From assembly GCA_965216845.1 (NCBI GenBank), contig OZ244200.1, forward strand, positions 496,001-560,000: a DNA stretch of 64,000 nt, given 5' to 3'. Position 1 is the first letter of the stretch, and each line of letters begins with the position of its first letter. Both the position numbers and the translations under genes were made by a program. Below, in pieces: positions 51,853-59,999 of the stretch. This DNA is from Panacagrimonas sp965216845 (GTDB lineage Bacteria; Pseudomonadota; Gammaproteobacteria; Nevskiales; Nevskiaceae). Below the pieces are notes generated by a model. The model did no database searches. It had not been told where the DNA came from and was given only the letters and a program-made list of their open reading frames with translations.

Positions 51853-52194
51853 ATGTTGTTGAGCTTGCGCAAGTTTCTGATGGCCGCTGTGATGGCGGCA
51901 CTGGTATTCCAACTGGGCGCCTGCGCCGGCAAGCCGCGAGTGGAGGACACCACCGCTGAAAACGTGATCTCCGCCGTCAATCGTGGTGATACCGTGCGCG
52001 CCACCTCACGAACCGGCATCGAGCACGAGTTCGTTGTCACCCGCATCACCAACAAGGCGCTGTATGGCGACGACAAGCGCCTGACCTACGACAAGATGGC
52101 GTCCGTGGAAGTGGTGAAACGCGGCAGCCGTCGGCAGAAGGTGAAAACCGGCGAACCGGGCTGGTTCAGCCGCCTGTGGAGCAAGATGTTCTAG
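51853..52194 (+). CDS. Small lipoprotein, unknown function
   Basis: 113 residues. MLLSLRKFLMAAVMAALVFQ LGACAG has a LGAC lipobox. The mature part resembles a short SH3-like module (GDTVRATSRTGIEHEFVVTR ITNKALYGDDKRLTYDKMAS VEVVK) followed by a basic tail. GGAGAGTCTG precedes the ATG. No family recognised with certainty. Confidence 0.7.
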   Translation: MLLSLRKFLMAAVMAALVFQLGACAGKPRVEDTTAENVISAVNRGDTVRATSRTGIEHEFVVTRITNKALYGDDKRLTYDKMASVEVVKRGSRRQKVKTGEPGWFSRLWSKMF

Positions 52195-52275
52195 GACACC
52201 GCTATTTGTTCACGCCGCCAGGTTGCGGGCGCAAGCCTGGCCGAACGGGCTGATTCCGGCGCTTCCCCGGGGCTT

Positions 52276-53223
52276 TCAAAGCCCGCTGAACTTGCGCGTC
52301 GCCTGAATCAGGCACGACAAGATGCCGCTTTCGCTGGCCGCGTGACCGGCGTCGGCAACGATCTGAAAATCCGCTTCCGGCCAGGCCTTGTGCAAGTCCC
52401 AGGCCGAGCGCAAGGGACAGACCACGTCATAACGACCGTGCACGATGGCGGCCGGAATGTGCCGGATGCGGTCGATGTTTTCCAGCAGCCAGTTGTCGTG
52501 CTCGAAGAATCCGCCATTGATGAAATAGTGGCATTCAATTCTGGCGAACGCTTCGGCGAAGCGGCCGTCCCCGAACTGTTTGGTCAGCTCCGGATTGGAG
52601 ATCAGCTTACTGGTGGTGGCCTCCCAGGCGCTCCAGGCGCGTGCGGCGTTCAAGCGGGTCTCGTCATCCTGGCTGCACAGGCGCCGGTGGTAAGCACTCA
52701 CAAGATCATCACGCTCGCTTTCGGGAATCGGCGCCAGGTAGTGTTCCCAGGCGTCGGGATAAATCCAGCTGGCGCCTTGCTGATAAAACCACTGAATCTC
52801 CGCTTGTCGCAGCAAAAAGATGCCGCGCAAGACCATGGCGCTGACGCGCTGTGGATGACACAGGGCGTAGGTCAGCCCCAGGGTGGAACCCCATGAACCG
52901 CCAAATACCAGCCATTGCTCGATTTGCAGGTCCTGACGGATACGTTCCATGTCCGCCACCAGATCCCAGGTGGTGTTCTCGCGCAGCTCGGCGTGCGGCG
53001 TCGAGCGACCGCATCCACGCTGGTCGAACAGCACGATGCGATAACGCTGCGGGTCAAACAGCCGCCGATGCCATGGCTCACACCCACCACCCGGCCCGCC
53101 GTGGACGAAAACCGCCGGCACCCCCTGGGGGTTGCCGCACTCCTCAACGTGGATTTCATGCAAATCCGAAACCTGAATCCGCCGGTGGGCATAGGGTTCG
53201 ATGGGAGGGTAGGCCGCGCTCAT
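52276..53223 (-). CDS. pip: Proline iminopeptidase
   Basis: 315 residues. Alpha/beta-hydrolase of peptidase family S33: VFVHGGPGGGCEPWHRRLFD, FDQRGCGRSTPHA, the nucleophile elbow FGGSWGSTLGLTYA, late Asp in GRYDVVCPLRSAW and His in ADAGHAASE. Removes N-terminal proline from peptides in the cytoplasm. The ATG at MSAAYPPIEPY was chosen over a GTG three codons upstream. Divergent from mltD. Confidence 0.95.
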   Translation of the reverse strand: MSAAYPPIEPYAHRRIQVSDLHEIHVEECGNPQGVPAVFVHGGPGGGCEPWHRRLFDPQRYRIVLFDQRGCGRSTPHAELRENTTWDLVADMERIRQDLQIEQWLVFGGSWGSTLGLTYALCHPQRVSAMVLRGIFLLRQAEIQWFYQQGASWIYPDAWEHYLAPIPESERDDLVSAYHRRLCSQDDETRLNAARAWSAWEATTSKLISNPELTKQFGDGRFAEAFARIECHYFINGGFFEHDNWLLENIDRIRHIPAAIVHGRYDVVCPLRSAWDLHKAWPEADFQIVADAGHAASESGILSCLIQATRKFSGL

Positions 53224-53375
53224 GCAATTCACCGCAAAGGTATGGAGTCCGGCACAAGATTACGTCAGCTTCGCGGCGCGCGTCGCCTGTGATAATTTCA
53301 TTGATAACATGAAGAGCCTGGGCTAGCATCGGCCGATCCGGCGATACTGGCCGGCTTGTTTGTTCGAGGTCTGAT

Positions 53376-55127
53376 ATGCAACCCAGCTTGCGATCCATCG
53401 TTGTTCTTCTGGCCTGGGCGAGCACGGGCCTGAGCTTTGCCGCCAGCGCGGCTTCGGCGCCTGCCGATGATGCACTGTTTCCGCGTTATGCAGTACTTGA
53501 GCCCAATGTCCGTTTCTGGACCGACGTGTTCGCCAAGTATTCGGAACATCAAAGCGTCGTCCACCCCAAGTATGCGACCGACAAGGTCCTGAAAGTCCTC
53601 GACTTTCGGGGCGACGCCGTGCGCCTGAACAAGGCGCAGCTTGCACGCCTGAAGTCGAAAACAGAGCGCGCGGCAAAACATGAGATGGCCGCCGCGCTCA
53701 AACGGGTCCATGCCAAACGTGCGAATCCGTCTGCGCTCAACGTCCAGGATCGACGCATCTATCAAATGTTTCCCGAATCCATGGGAGATCGCCGCTTTTT
53801 GACCGCCAGTCAAACCCTGCGCACGCAGCGCGGGCTGCGCGAACGCACGCGGCGCGCGCTGGAAATCTCCGGTCATTACCTGCCGGAGATGGAACGCGTA
53901 TTTGCCAGCTATGGCCTGCCCAAACGGCTGACCCGCCTGCCACTGGTGGAATCCAGTTTCAACGTTGCGGCTTATTCGAAAGTGGGCGCGGCCGGGCTGT
54001 GGCAATTCATCCCATCCTCCGCACGCATTTACATGCGCCTGAATGAGGTGGTCGATGATCGACGCGACCCCTGGACCAGCACCGACGCCGCCGCCCGTCA
54101 CTTGCGTGACGACTACGAAATGCTGGGGCAATGGCCGCTGGCGCTGACCGCCTACAACTTCGGTCGCGGCGGCGTCGCGCGCGGTCTGAAAACGGTGGGC
54201 GGAAGCCAGTTGCCGGACCTGATCCATCGATACAAGCACCGGCGTTTCGGCTTTGCCTCACGTAACTTTTACGCCGAGTTTCTGGCCGCCTCGGACGTGG
54301 AACGCCAGTGGCGCAAGCACTTCGGCGACATCCAGCGCGAGGCGCCGATCCACTATGAGGTGGTGAAAACCCGTGACTACGTGCCCTATCCCACCCTGCA
54401 ACGCCTGGCCAGAGCGGATGCAGCGCAGTTCCGGAAACTGAATCCGGCCTACCGACCGGAAGTGATGGACGGCAAGCTTTACGTTCCGCCGGGACATCAA
54501 ATCCGCGTACCCAAGGGGCAGGCCACGCGTTTCAAGACCGCCTACGCCAATCTGAGCAACAAGGAACGTTTCAGCAAACAGCGCGCATACTGGGTTTTGC
54601 ATCGGGTACGACGCGGCGACACGCTGGGGGTGCTGGCGAGGCGGCACGGCACCTCGGTGCGGGCCATCCAAGCAGCCAATGGCATGGGCCGCTCCACCAA
54701 CATCCGCCTCGGCCGGGTGATCAAGATTCCGCCGCGCGGCAACCGTGGCGGCAGCGTGACGGTCGCCTCTGCATCTTCCACCAAATTGGTGAAGACGGCA
54801 GCGCGACGGTCAACCAGCACACATCGGGTGCGTTCCGGACAAACGCTCAGCGCTATCGCTCGTCAGCATGGCGTGTCGGTCAAGGCTTTGCGAGCCGCCA
54901 ACGGCATGGGCCGCTCCAGCTTCATCAGGGCCGGACAGCGCTTGAAACTTCCCTCGGGCGCGCGTGGCAATCGGCATGTAACGCATACGGTGCGTCGTGG
55001 CCAAACCCTGTCACAGATCGCGCGCAGCTATCGCGTTTCGGTGAATCGCGTGCGCCAGGCCAACGGCATGGGTCGCCGCTCCAGCTTCATCAAGGCGGGG
55101 CAGAAACTACGGATTCCGGTGAGTTAA
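53376..55127 (+). CDS. mltD: Membrane-bound lytic murein transglycosylase D with three LysM domains
   Basis: 583 residues. Signal peptide MQPSLRSIVVLLAWASTGLS FAASA; no lipobox is obvious. The SLT catalytic domain has E192 in TRLPLVESSFN, then AAGLWQFIPSSARIYMRLN and LTAYNFGRGGV. Three LysM repeats follow (HRVRRGDTLGVLARRHGTSV, HRVRSGQTLSAIARQHGVSV and HTVRRGQTLSQIARSYRVSV), each ending in a ...ANGMGR...KIP-type strand. Cleaves peptidoglycan during growth. Confidence 0.95.
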   Translation: MQPSLRSIVVLLAWASTGLSFAASAASAPADDALFPRYAVLEPNVRFWTDVFAKYSEHQSVVHPKYATDKVLKVLDFRGDAVRLNKAQLARLKSKTERAAKHEMAAALKRVHAKRANPSALNVQDRRIYQMFPESMGDRRFLTASQTLRTQRGLRERTRRALEISGHYLPEMERVFASYGLPKRLTRLPLVESSFNVAAYSKVGAAGLWQFIPSSARIYMRLNEVVDDRRDPWTSTDAAARHLRDDYEMLGQWPLALTAYNFGRGGVARGLKTVGGSQLPDLIHRYKHRRFGFASRNFYAEFLAASDVERQWRKHFGDIQREAPIHYEVVKTRDYVPYPTLQRLARADAAQFRKLNPAYRPEVMDGKLYVPPGHQIRVPKGQATRFKTAYANLSNKERFSKQRAYWVLHRVRRGDTLGVLARRHGTSVRAIQAANGMGRSTNIRLGRVIKIPPRGNRGGSVTVASASSTKLVKTAARRSTSTHRVRSGQTLSAIARQHGVSVKALRAANGMGRSSFIRAGQRLKLPSGARGNRHVTHTVRRGQTLSQIARSYRVSVNRVRQANGMGRRSSFIKAGQKLRIPVS

Positions 55128-55131
55128 GAAT

Positions 55132-55623
55132 TCAACCGATGGCCCAGTCGAAGATGAAGATGCCGATCATCATCAGCGACAGCACCAGCTTGGTGATGGC
55201 CCCCAGCAACAAACCGATCCATGCGCCAATGCCGCTTGCGGTGGCCTGACGCAAGGAGTTCTGCGCGTAGAGTTCGCCCAGAACAGCACCGGCGAAAGGG
55301 CCAATCAACAAGCCGGGCAGTCCGAAAAACAGGCCCACGATGCTGCCGATCAGCGCGCCGCTGACCGCTTGCGGGCTGGCGCCCACGCGCTTGGTACCGA
55401 TGCTGGCGGCGATGAAGTCCATCACCAGACCAACCACCAACATCACGCCAAGAACGCTTAGCGTAATGGCGCCGACATGCGCGTAGCCATCGGTCCAGGC
55501 GGCGAGCCACAGACCACCGAAGACCATGGGCAAGCCGGGCAAAATGGGCACAACGGCGCCAGCCAGCCCGCCCATGACCAGCGCCACCGCCAGCGTCCAG
55601 TAGATCAGATCCAGCCATTCCAT
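55132..55623 (-). CDS. DUF456-family membrane protein
   Basis: 163 residues, four to five hydrophobic helices. GGLAGAVVPILPGLPMVFGG and GLPGLLIGPFAGAVLGELYA match the DUF456 family (MmpL-unrelated small membrane proteins). The internal ATG was chosen because the helix-rich domain starts there. Function unknown. Convergent with mltD (4 bases apart) and divergent from the patatin gene. Confidence 0.85.
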   Translation of the reverse strand: MEWLDLIYWTLAVALVMGGLAGAVVPILPGLPMVFGGLWLAAWTDGYAHVGAITLSVLGVMLVVGLVMDFIAASIGTKRVGASPQAVSGALIGSIVGLFFGLPGLLIGPFAGAVLGELYAQNSLRQATASGIGAWIGLLLGAITKLVLSLMMIGIFIFDWAIG

Positions 55624-55743
55624 CAGTGAGTCGTTCGCCGCAGTCTGAAACAAGCCAGACCTTATCACCGGCTGCTGAAACAATTTCGCAAGCGCTGCGG
55701 CCAATGTCATGCCTGGCCCCATCTAAACTAGACTGCGGCGCTT

Positions 55744-57222
55744 ATGAGCAAGACCGCCAACAAGACCAGCGACCGCGATCTGGAACACGCCGCCAGTTAC
55801 GAGGAATGGCGCCAGATCGCAACCGAACTCGATCACCAGGAAGGTGCGGACGAGTGGAAAGCCGAAGCCGCCAGCAGCACCTATGACCACGCCCTGATCC
55901 GCGAACGCCTGGACGAAATGCGCAGCCTGCGTCAACGCGCGGAAGTGCGACAGCTGGTTTTCAGCCTGCATCAGGGCCTGCATGGCAATCTGGGCAATAT
56001 CGCCAATCCGCTGCTGTATTGCCGTTCACGCGTCGGCACCAAGCAGTTGATCGAAGAATATCTGCGGGAGGTGGTGCGTTGTCTGGATTACCTCTGCGCG
56101 GGCGACTTTCCGGACTTCACGCTGGACGACAAAATCGTTTTCTTCAAGCGCACCGGCACCAGCTTCGGTCGCAGCGCCTTGCTGTTGTCCGGCGGCGCAA
56201 CCCTGGGCATGTTCCACCTGGGCGTGATCAAGGCGTTGTTCGAACAAAAAGCCCTGCCACGGGTGCTGTCCGGCTCCAGCGCCGGCTCCATCATCGCCGG
56301 CATGGTCGGCACCCGTGATGACGAACAACTGCCGCAATTGTTTGACGAGCAGAATCTGAATCTGCATGCCTTTCAGCGGCTGGACTTGCGCAGTGCGGTG
56401 GAAAACGGCGCCTTCATGGATCCGGCGCAACTCGATGAATGCCTGCGCCTGAACGTCGGCGCCGAAACCTTTGAAGAGAGTTTTGAACGGACCCGTCGCA
56501 TCGTCGGCGTTACAGTTTCGGCCGCTGATGCACATCAACAGGGCCGGCTGCTGAATTATCTGACCGCGCCCAACGTGGTGATGAGCCGGGCCATTCTGGC
56601 TTCCTGCGCGGTTCCCGGCGTGTTTCCGCCCGTGCAGTTGGAGGCGCGCGGCTTCAGCGGCGAGGTGGAGCCCTATCTGCCCAGTCAGCGCTGGATTGAC
56701 GGCACCCTGTCAGCCGATCTGCCCATGCTGCGCCTGGCACGATTGCACAACGTCAACCATTACATCGTCAGTCAGACCAACCCGCATGTGGTGCCCTTCA
56801 TGCGCGGCGATGAAGCGCCGCAACGCGGGGTGGTGCCGTTTGCACGCGATGCGGTGTTCAACGCCGGCCGCGGCACCGTCAAACTGATCAACACCCACAT
56901 GCGCGGCCAATCTTCACCGCGCCGCATGGCCGACAAGCTCAATCAGGTCATCGCGCAACGCTATTCGGGCGATATCAATCTGTTTCCGCGTCAGTCGCCC
57001 AAGCAATTGATGAAGGTATTCAGCAACTTGAACGAAGCCGAACTGGCCAAGTTCATTCGTGAGGGCGAGCGCGTCACCTGGCCGCAGATCGAGCGCATCC
57101 GCAACCAGACCATGATTTCCCGCGCCTTTGAAGACTGTCTGGAAGTACTCAAACAGGGTCGCGTGCAAAGACGCAACACCAGCGCCTGGCGCCGCCTGCG
57201 GCTGGCCGGCGGCAACGGTTGA
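55744..57222 (+). CDS. Patatin-like phospholipase with N-terminal DUF3336
   Basis: 492 residues. The first 120 residues are the DUF3336 helical region of lipase-like proteins (ERLDEMRSLRQRAEVRQLVF through ELVREVVRCLDYL). Patatin core: oxyanion GGATLGMFHLGVIKALFEQ, nucleophile GSSAG, and Asp in WIDGTLSADLPM. Similar to yeast Tgl-type triacylglycerol lipases and to bacterial lysophospholipases. Probably hydrolyses acyl esters in the cytoplasm or at the membrane. No signal peptide. Confidence 0.9.
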   Translation: MSKTANKTSDRDLEHAASYEEWRQIATELDHQEGADEWKAEAASSTYDHALIRERLDEMRSLRQRAEVRQLVFSLHQGLHGNLGNIANPLLYCRSRVGTKQLIEEYLREVVRCLDYLCAGDFPDFTLDDKIVFFKRTGTSFGRSALLLSGGATLGMFHLGVIKALFEQKALPRVLSGSSAGSIIAGMVGTRDDEQLPQLFDEQNLNLHAFQRLDLRSAVENGAFMDPAQLDECLRLNVGAETFEESFERTRRIVGVTVSAADAHQQGRLLNYLTAPNVVMSRAILASCAVPGVFPPVQLEARGFSGEVEPYLPSQRWIDGTLSADLPMLRLARLHNVNHYIVSQTNPHVVPFMRGDEAPQRGVVPFARDAVFNAGRGTVKLINTHMRGQSSPRRMADKLNQVIAQRYSGDINLFPRQSPKQLMKVFSNLNEAELAKFIREGERVTWPQIERIRNQTMISRAFEDCLEVLKQGRVQRRNTSAWRRLRLAGGNG

Positions 57223-57275
57223 CCACAGCCCACCGCGCCACGCAAACTGCCTGTTCAACATTGAAGGGGTATCAG

Positions 57276-57866
57276 ATGCGCAACACAGTGTTTGCAGATC
57301 GAAGTTTTACCGGCGTATTGCGGGCAGGGATAACCGCCATTGCCCTGGGGGCACTGAGCGCCTGTGGCGGCGGTGGCGGCGGCAACAACCCAACGCAGGT
57401 CAACGGCACCGCCAAGAGCGTGATCAATGGTCAGATTCAGGCCTCGCGGGATTTCATCGTCAACAATCTGGAAACCGGCGAGCAGGTTGCAGACGGCACC
57501 ACCGATTCCACCGGACAATATGAGTTTGAGTTTCTGGGCACCAACCTGGTGATGGTGGTGGTGTTTCCGCCCGAGCAGGACACCGGTGAACCGCGCACCA
57601 GCGGGCTGGTGTTTCTGTCTGAATCCACAAATACCAAGGACCTGGAAGACTTCACCGACATTGCCTGTGTTGCCGGCAGTCAGGCGGTGGGTGACAACAG
57701 CATTACCGCTCAGCAACTGAGCGCGCAACGCATCGCCAACCTGGAAGCGGCGGCTCAGCAATATCTGGCCAGCAATGTGGTGGACTTCACCAATACCGAC
57801 TCCTTCAACGCGGCGGTTGCCGCCGTGCGCCAGTCGACCAACGACGGCGCCAACGCACCGTCCTGA
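57276..57866 (+). CDS. Lipoprotein with carboxypeptidase-regulatory-like beta-sandwich
   Basis: 196 residues. The signal peptide ends ALGALSACGGGGGG, a lipobox followed by a Gly spacer. The mature part begins with a beta-sandwich: VINGQIQASRDFIVNNLETG EQVADGTTDSTGQYEFEFLG. Then a helical C-terminal half with two Cys pairs lost (only one Cys, ACVAG). Unknown role. GAAGGGG precedes the ATG. A strong terminator follows. Confidence 0.75.
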   Translation: MRNTVFADRSFTGVLRAGITAIALGALSACGGGGGGNNPTQVNGTAKSVINGQIQASRDFIVNNLETGEQVADGTTDSTGQYEFEFLGTNLVMVVVFPPEQDTGEPRTSGLVFLSESTNTKDLEDFTDIACVAGSQAVGDNSITAQQLSAQRIANLEAAAQQYLASNVVDFTNTDSFNAAVAAVRQSTNDGANAPS

Positions 57867-57889
57867 GGTTGTTCAGGCAGTAACATCAG

Positions 57890-57913
57890 GCGGCGCTTCG
57901 GCGCCGCTTTTTT
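57890..57913 (+). terminator. Rho-independent terminator
   Basis: GCGGCGC-TTCG-GCGCCGC with six T: a 7-bp perfect stem closed by a TTCG tetraloop, 24 bases after the lipoprotein stop. The following 243 bases up to the TetR start hold a 10-bp palindrome AATACGTATT (58085-58094) and AT-rich promoter-like DNA, otherwise nothing recognised. Confidence 0.93.
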
Positions 57914-58156
57914 GTGCCACAAGCATCACCTGAACCGATGCTCGGCCAGGCACTGCCGTTGGTCGCGGCCACCCGGTCGTTGGCGTGATGGGACTGCGAC
58001 AGTTCGTCCAAGTCAGCCTTCTCCGCATTTGGACGGAGAGGGTCTTGCCGGACGATGCTGTACGGGCGAGATGTTTAATTGATTAATACGTATTTATTTA
58101 ACTTTTACAAACATCTTCTCCTGAAGCAATACGCCGGCCATCCGGAGCGCCAGACC

Positions 58157-58789
58157 ATGAGTTTGACCCATCTACATTCCGAACCCAGCTTTGCCCGCAA
58201 TCCGGGCTGCCCGCCCTTGGTGCCGGCAACCGCACGCGGGGAGGCCACCCGTCGACGGCTGATAGACGCGGCGGAAGAGGAATTTGGCAGCCGTGGCTTT
58301 TATGCTGCTTCGGTCAGTTCGGTGACCGCGCGCGCCAAGGTCGGGCAGGGCACGTTCTATCTGTATTTCCGCGCCAAGGACGAAATCTACCGGACGCTGG
58401 TGGAGGAGATCGGCCGCAGCCTGCGTCAGAGCATTCGCGAATCGGTCCGCGGCGTAACGGATTTCAAGCAGGCCAAGCAACTGGCTTTGCAGGCTTTTGT
58501 GTCCTACGCCGATCGCCATGGGGGCCGCTATCGCATCGTGCAGGAAACGCAGTTCGTTGATGAGGCGGCGTTCCGGGATTTTTACCAGCGCCTGGTGGAA
58601 GAGCTGACTGACGCGCTATCCGCCGGACCTGACCCGCAAAGCGAACAACAGGTCGAGGCGGCCGCCTGGGCGATTATCGGTGTGGGTTATTTTTTGGGAT
58701 TGAGCCATAGCTGGCGCTCATCGGCGGTCACCCAGGCAACGGTCGATTCCTCGCTGCGGCTGGTCGAAAAGCAGCCGCTGTCTGGATAA
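58157..58789 (+). CDS. TetR-family transcriptional regulator
   Basis: 210 residues. HTH: EATRRRLIDAAEEEFGSRGF YAASVSSVTARAKVGQGTFY LYFRAKDEIYRTLV, a typical TetR domain. C-terminal helical ligand domain of unknown specificity. CCGGAGCGCC upstream. An AATACGTATT palindrome 63 bases upstream may be its own operator. No adjacent divergent gene, so the target is unknown. Confidence 0.92.
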   Translation: MSLTHLHSEPSFARNPGCPPLVPATARGEATRRRLIDAAEEEFGSRGFYAASVSSVTARAKVGQGTFYLYFRAKDEIYRTLVEEIGRSLRQSIRESVRGVTDFKQAKQLALQAFVSYADRHGGRYRIVQETQFVDEAAFRDFYQRLVEELTDALSAGPDPQSEQQVEAAAWAIIGVGYFLGLSHSWRSSAVTQATVDSSLRLVEKQPLSG

Positions 58790-58893
58790 AGAGGGTGTCG
58801 CAAAACTACCTGCGTTGCCGCTGCGGCGTCGAAACCCTAACGGACACACAAGGATGCGATCATTGCTGGTTCCCGCATCCGTGAGCCACCGTA

Positions 58894-59913
58894 TTGTCCG
58901 CGCTGTCCGTCATCATTCCGACCCTCAACGAGGAACATCAATTACCCGCCTTGTTGGCGGACCTGCGCCGGCAACAAAGCGGGTCGCATCAAGTCATCGT
59001 TTGCGACGGCGGATCATCTGACCAAACCTGTTCACTGGCGCATGCGTCGGGCGCCCGGATTGTCGCATCCCGGGCCGGTCGCGGCCTGCAGATGAACCAG
59101 GGCGCGGCGGTAGCCAACGGCGATGATCTGCTGTTTCTTCATGCGGACTGCCGCCTCGGTGACGATCGACAATTGGCTGCGGCGCTGGACCATATCAAGC
59201 TTCACCGTCGCCAGCTTGGCCACGATCGCGTGGCCGGCCATTTTGGACTGCGGTTTGAGCGCTGCGAGGGCGGACACGATTTCATGTTCCGCTTTCTGGA
59301 AGCCAAGACACGCAGCAATCGGCCCGGCACCATCAATGGCGATCAAGGCCTGTTGATTTCACGCCGCTGGTTTGATGCGCTGGGCGGCTTCGACAGCACG
59401 CTGCCGTTCCTGGAAGATCAGCGGATCGCGGCAAAGATCCTTGCGCATGGCCAATGGTTGTTGCTGCCGGGCGAGCTACGCACCTCAGCCAGAAGATTCG
59501 AAACCGAAGGACACGGCCCACGTCTGCAACTGATGGCCTTGATGATGCTGTTGCATCACGCTGGCGAATCGGAATTTTTTCAAATTTCCCCGCGCGTCTA
59601 TCGCCCACAGTCGCAGACGGGTAGGCTGCGGCTGGCGCCGTTTGTGCGTGAACTGGCGGCTCTGGTTGGAAGGCGCAGCCTGAAAGATCAAGCACGGCTC
59701 GCCTTTGCCTGCGGCCGCTATGCGCGCCAAAACGCCTGGCAACTGGCCTTTGCCCTGGACCTGCTGGTGAGCAACGCTTCCACGGCACTGACCGACGGGT
59801 TCGATCAACACCTGGCGCGCATCCTCGACAATCCGGCAGCCGATATTGCGGCCATCCCCCTGGTCGCCTCATGGCTGTGGTGGCAATGGGCGTTATCAAG
59901 CCACGTCACGTAA
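58894..59913 (+). CDS. Family 2 glycosyltransferase (TIGR04283-like)
   Basis: 339 residues. MSALSVIIPTLNEEHQLPAL LADLRRQ is the GT2 N-terminus; VIVCDGGSSDQT carries the first Asp, LLFLHADCRLGDD the DxD-like motif, and GTINGDQGLLISRRWFDALG GFDSTLPFLEDQRIAAKI the GDQG/ED acceptor-side motif. Closest to the rSAM/selenodomain-associated type of GT2. The C-terminal third is helical. Start is TTG without a clear SD; no ATG exists near the expected N-terminus. Confidence 0.85.
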   Translation: MSALSVIIPTLNEEHQLPALLADLRRQQSGSHQVIVCDGGSSDQTCSLAHASGARIVASRAGRGLQMNQGAAVANGDDLLFLHADCRLGDDRQLAAALDHIKLHRRQLGHDRVAGHFGLRFERCEGGHDFMFRFLEAKTRSNRPGTINGDQGLLISRRWFDALGGFDSTLPFLEDQRIAAKILAHGQWLLLPGELRTSARRFETEGHGPRLQLMALMMLLHHAGESEFFQISPRVYRPQSQTGRLRLAPFVRELAALVGRRSLKDQARLAFACGRYARQNAWQLAFALDLLVSNASTALTDGFDQHLARILDNPAADIAAIPLVASWLWWQWALSSHVT

Positions 59914-59999
59914 GCGTCACGGACGCTGGTTAGTTTGCGCGGCCGAGATCGACCTCTTCGATCCTGATCAAGTCGTGTCGACAAAGGGGGCACAAGATA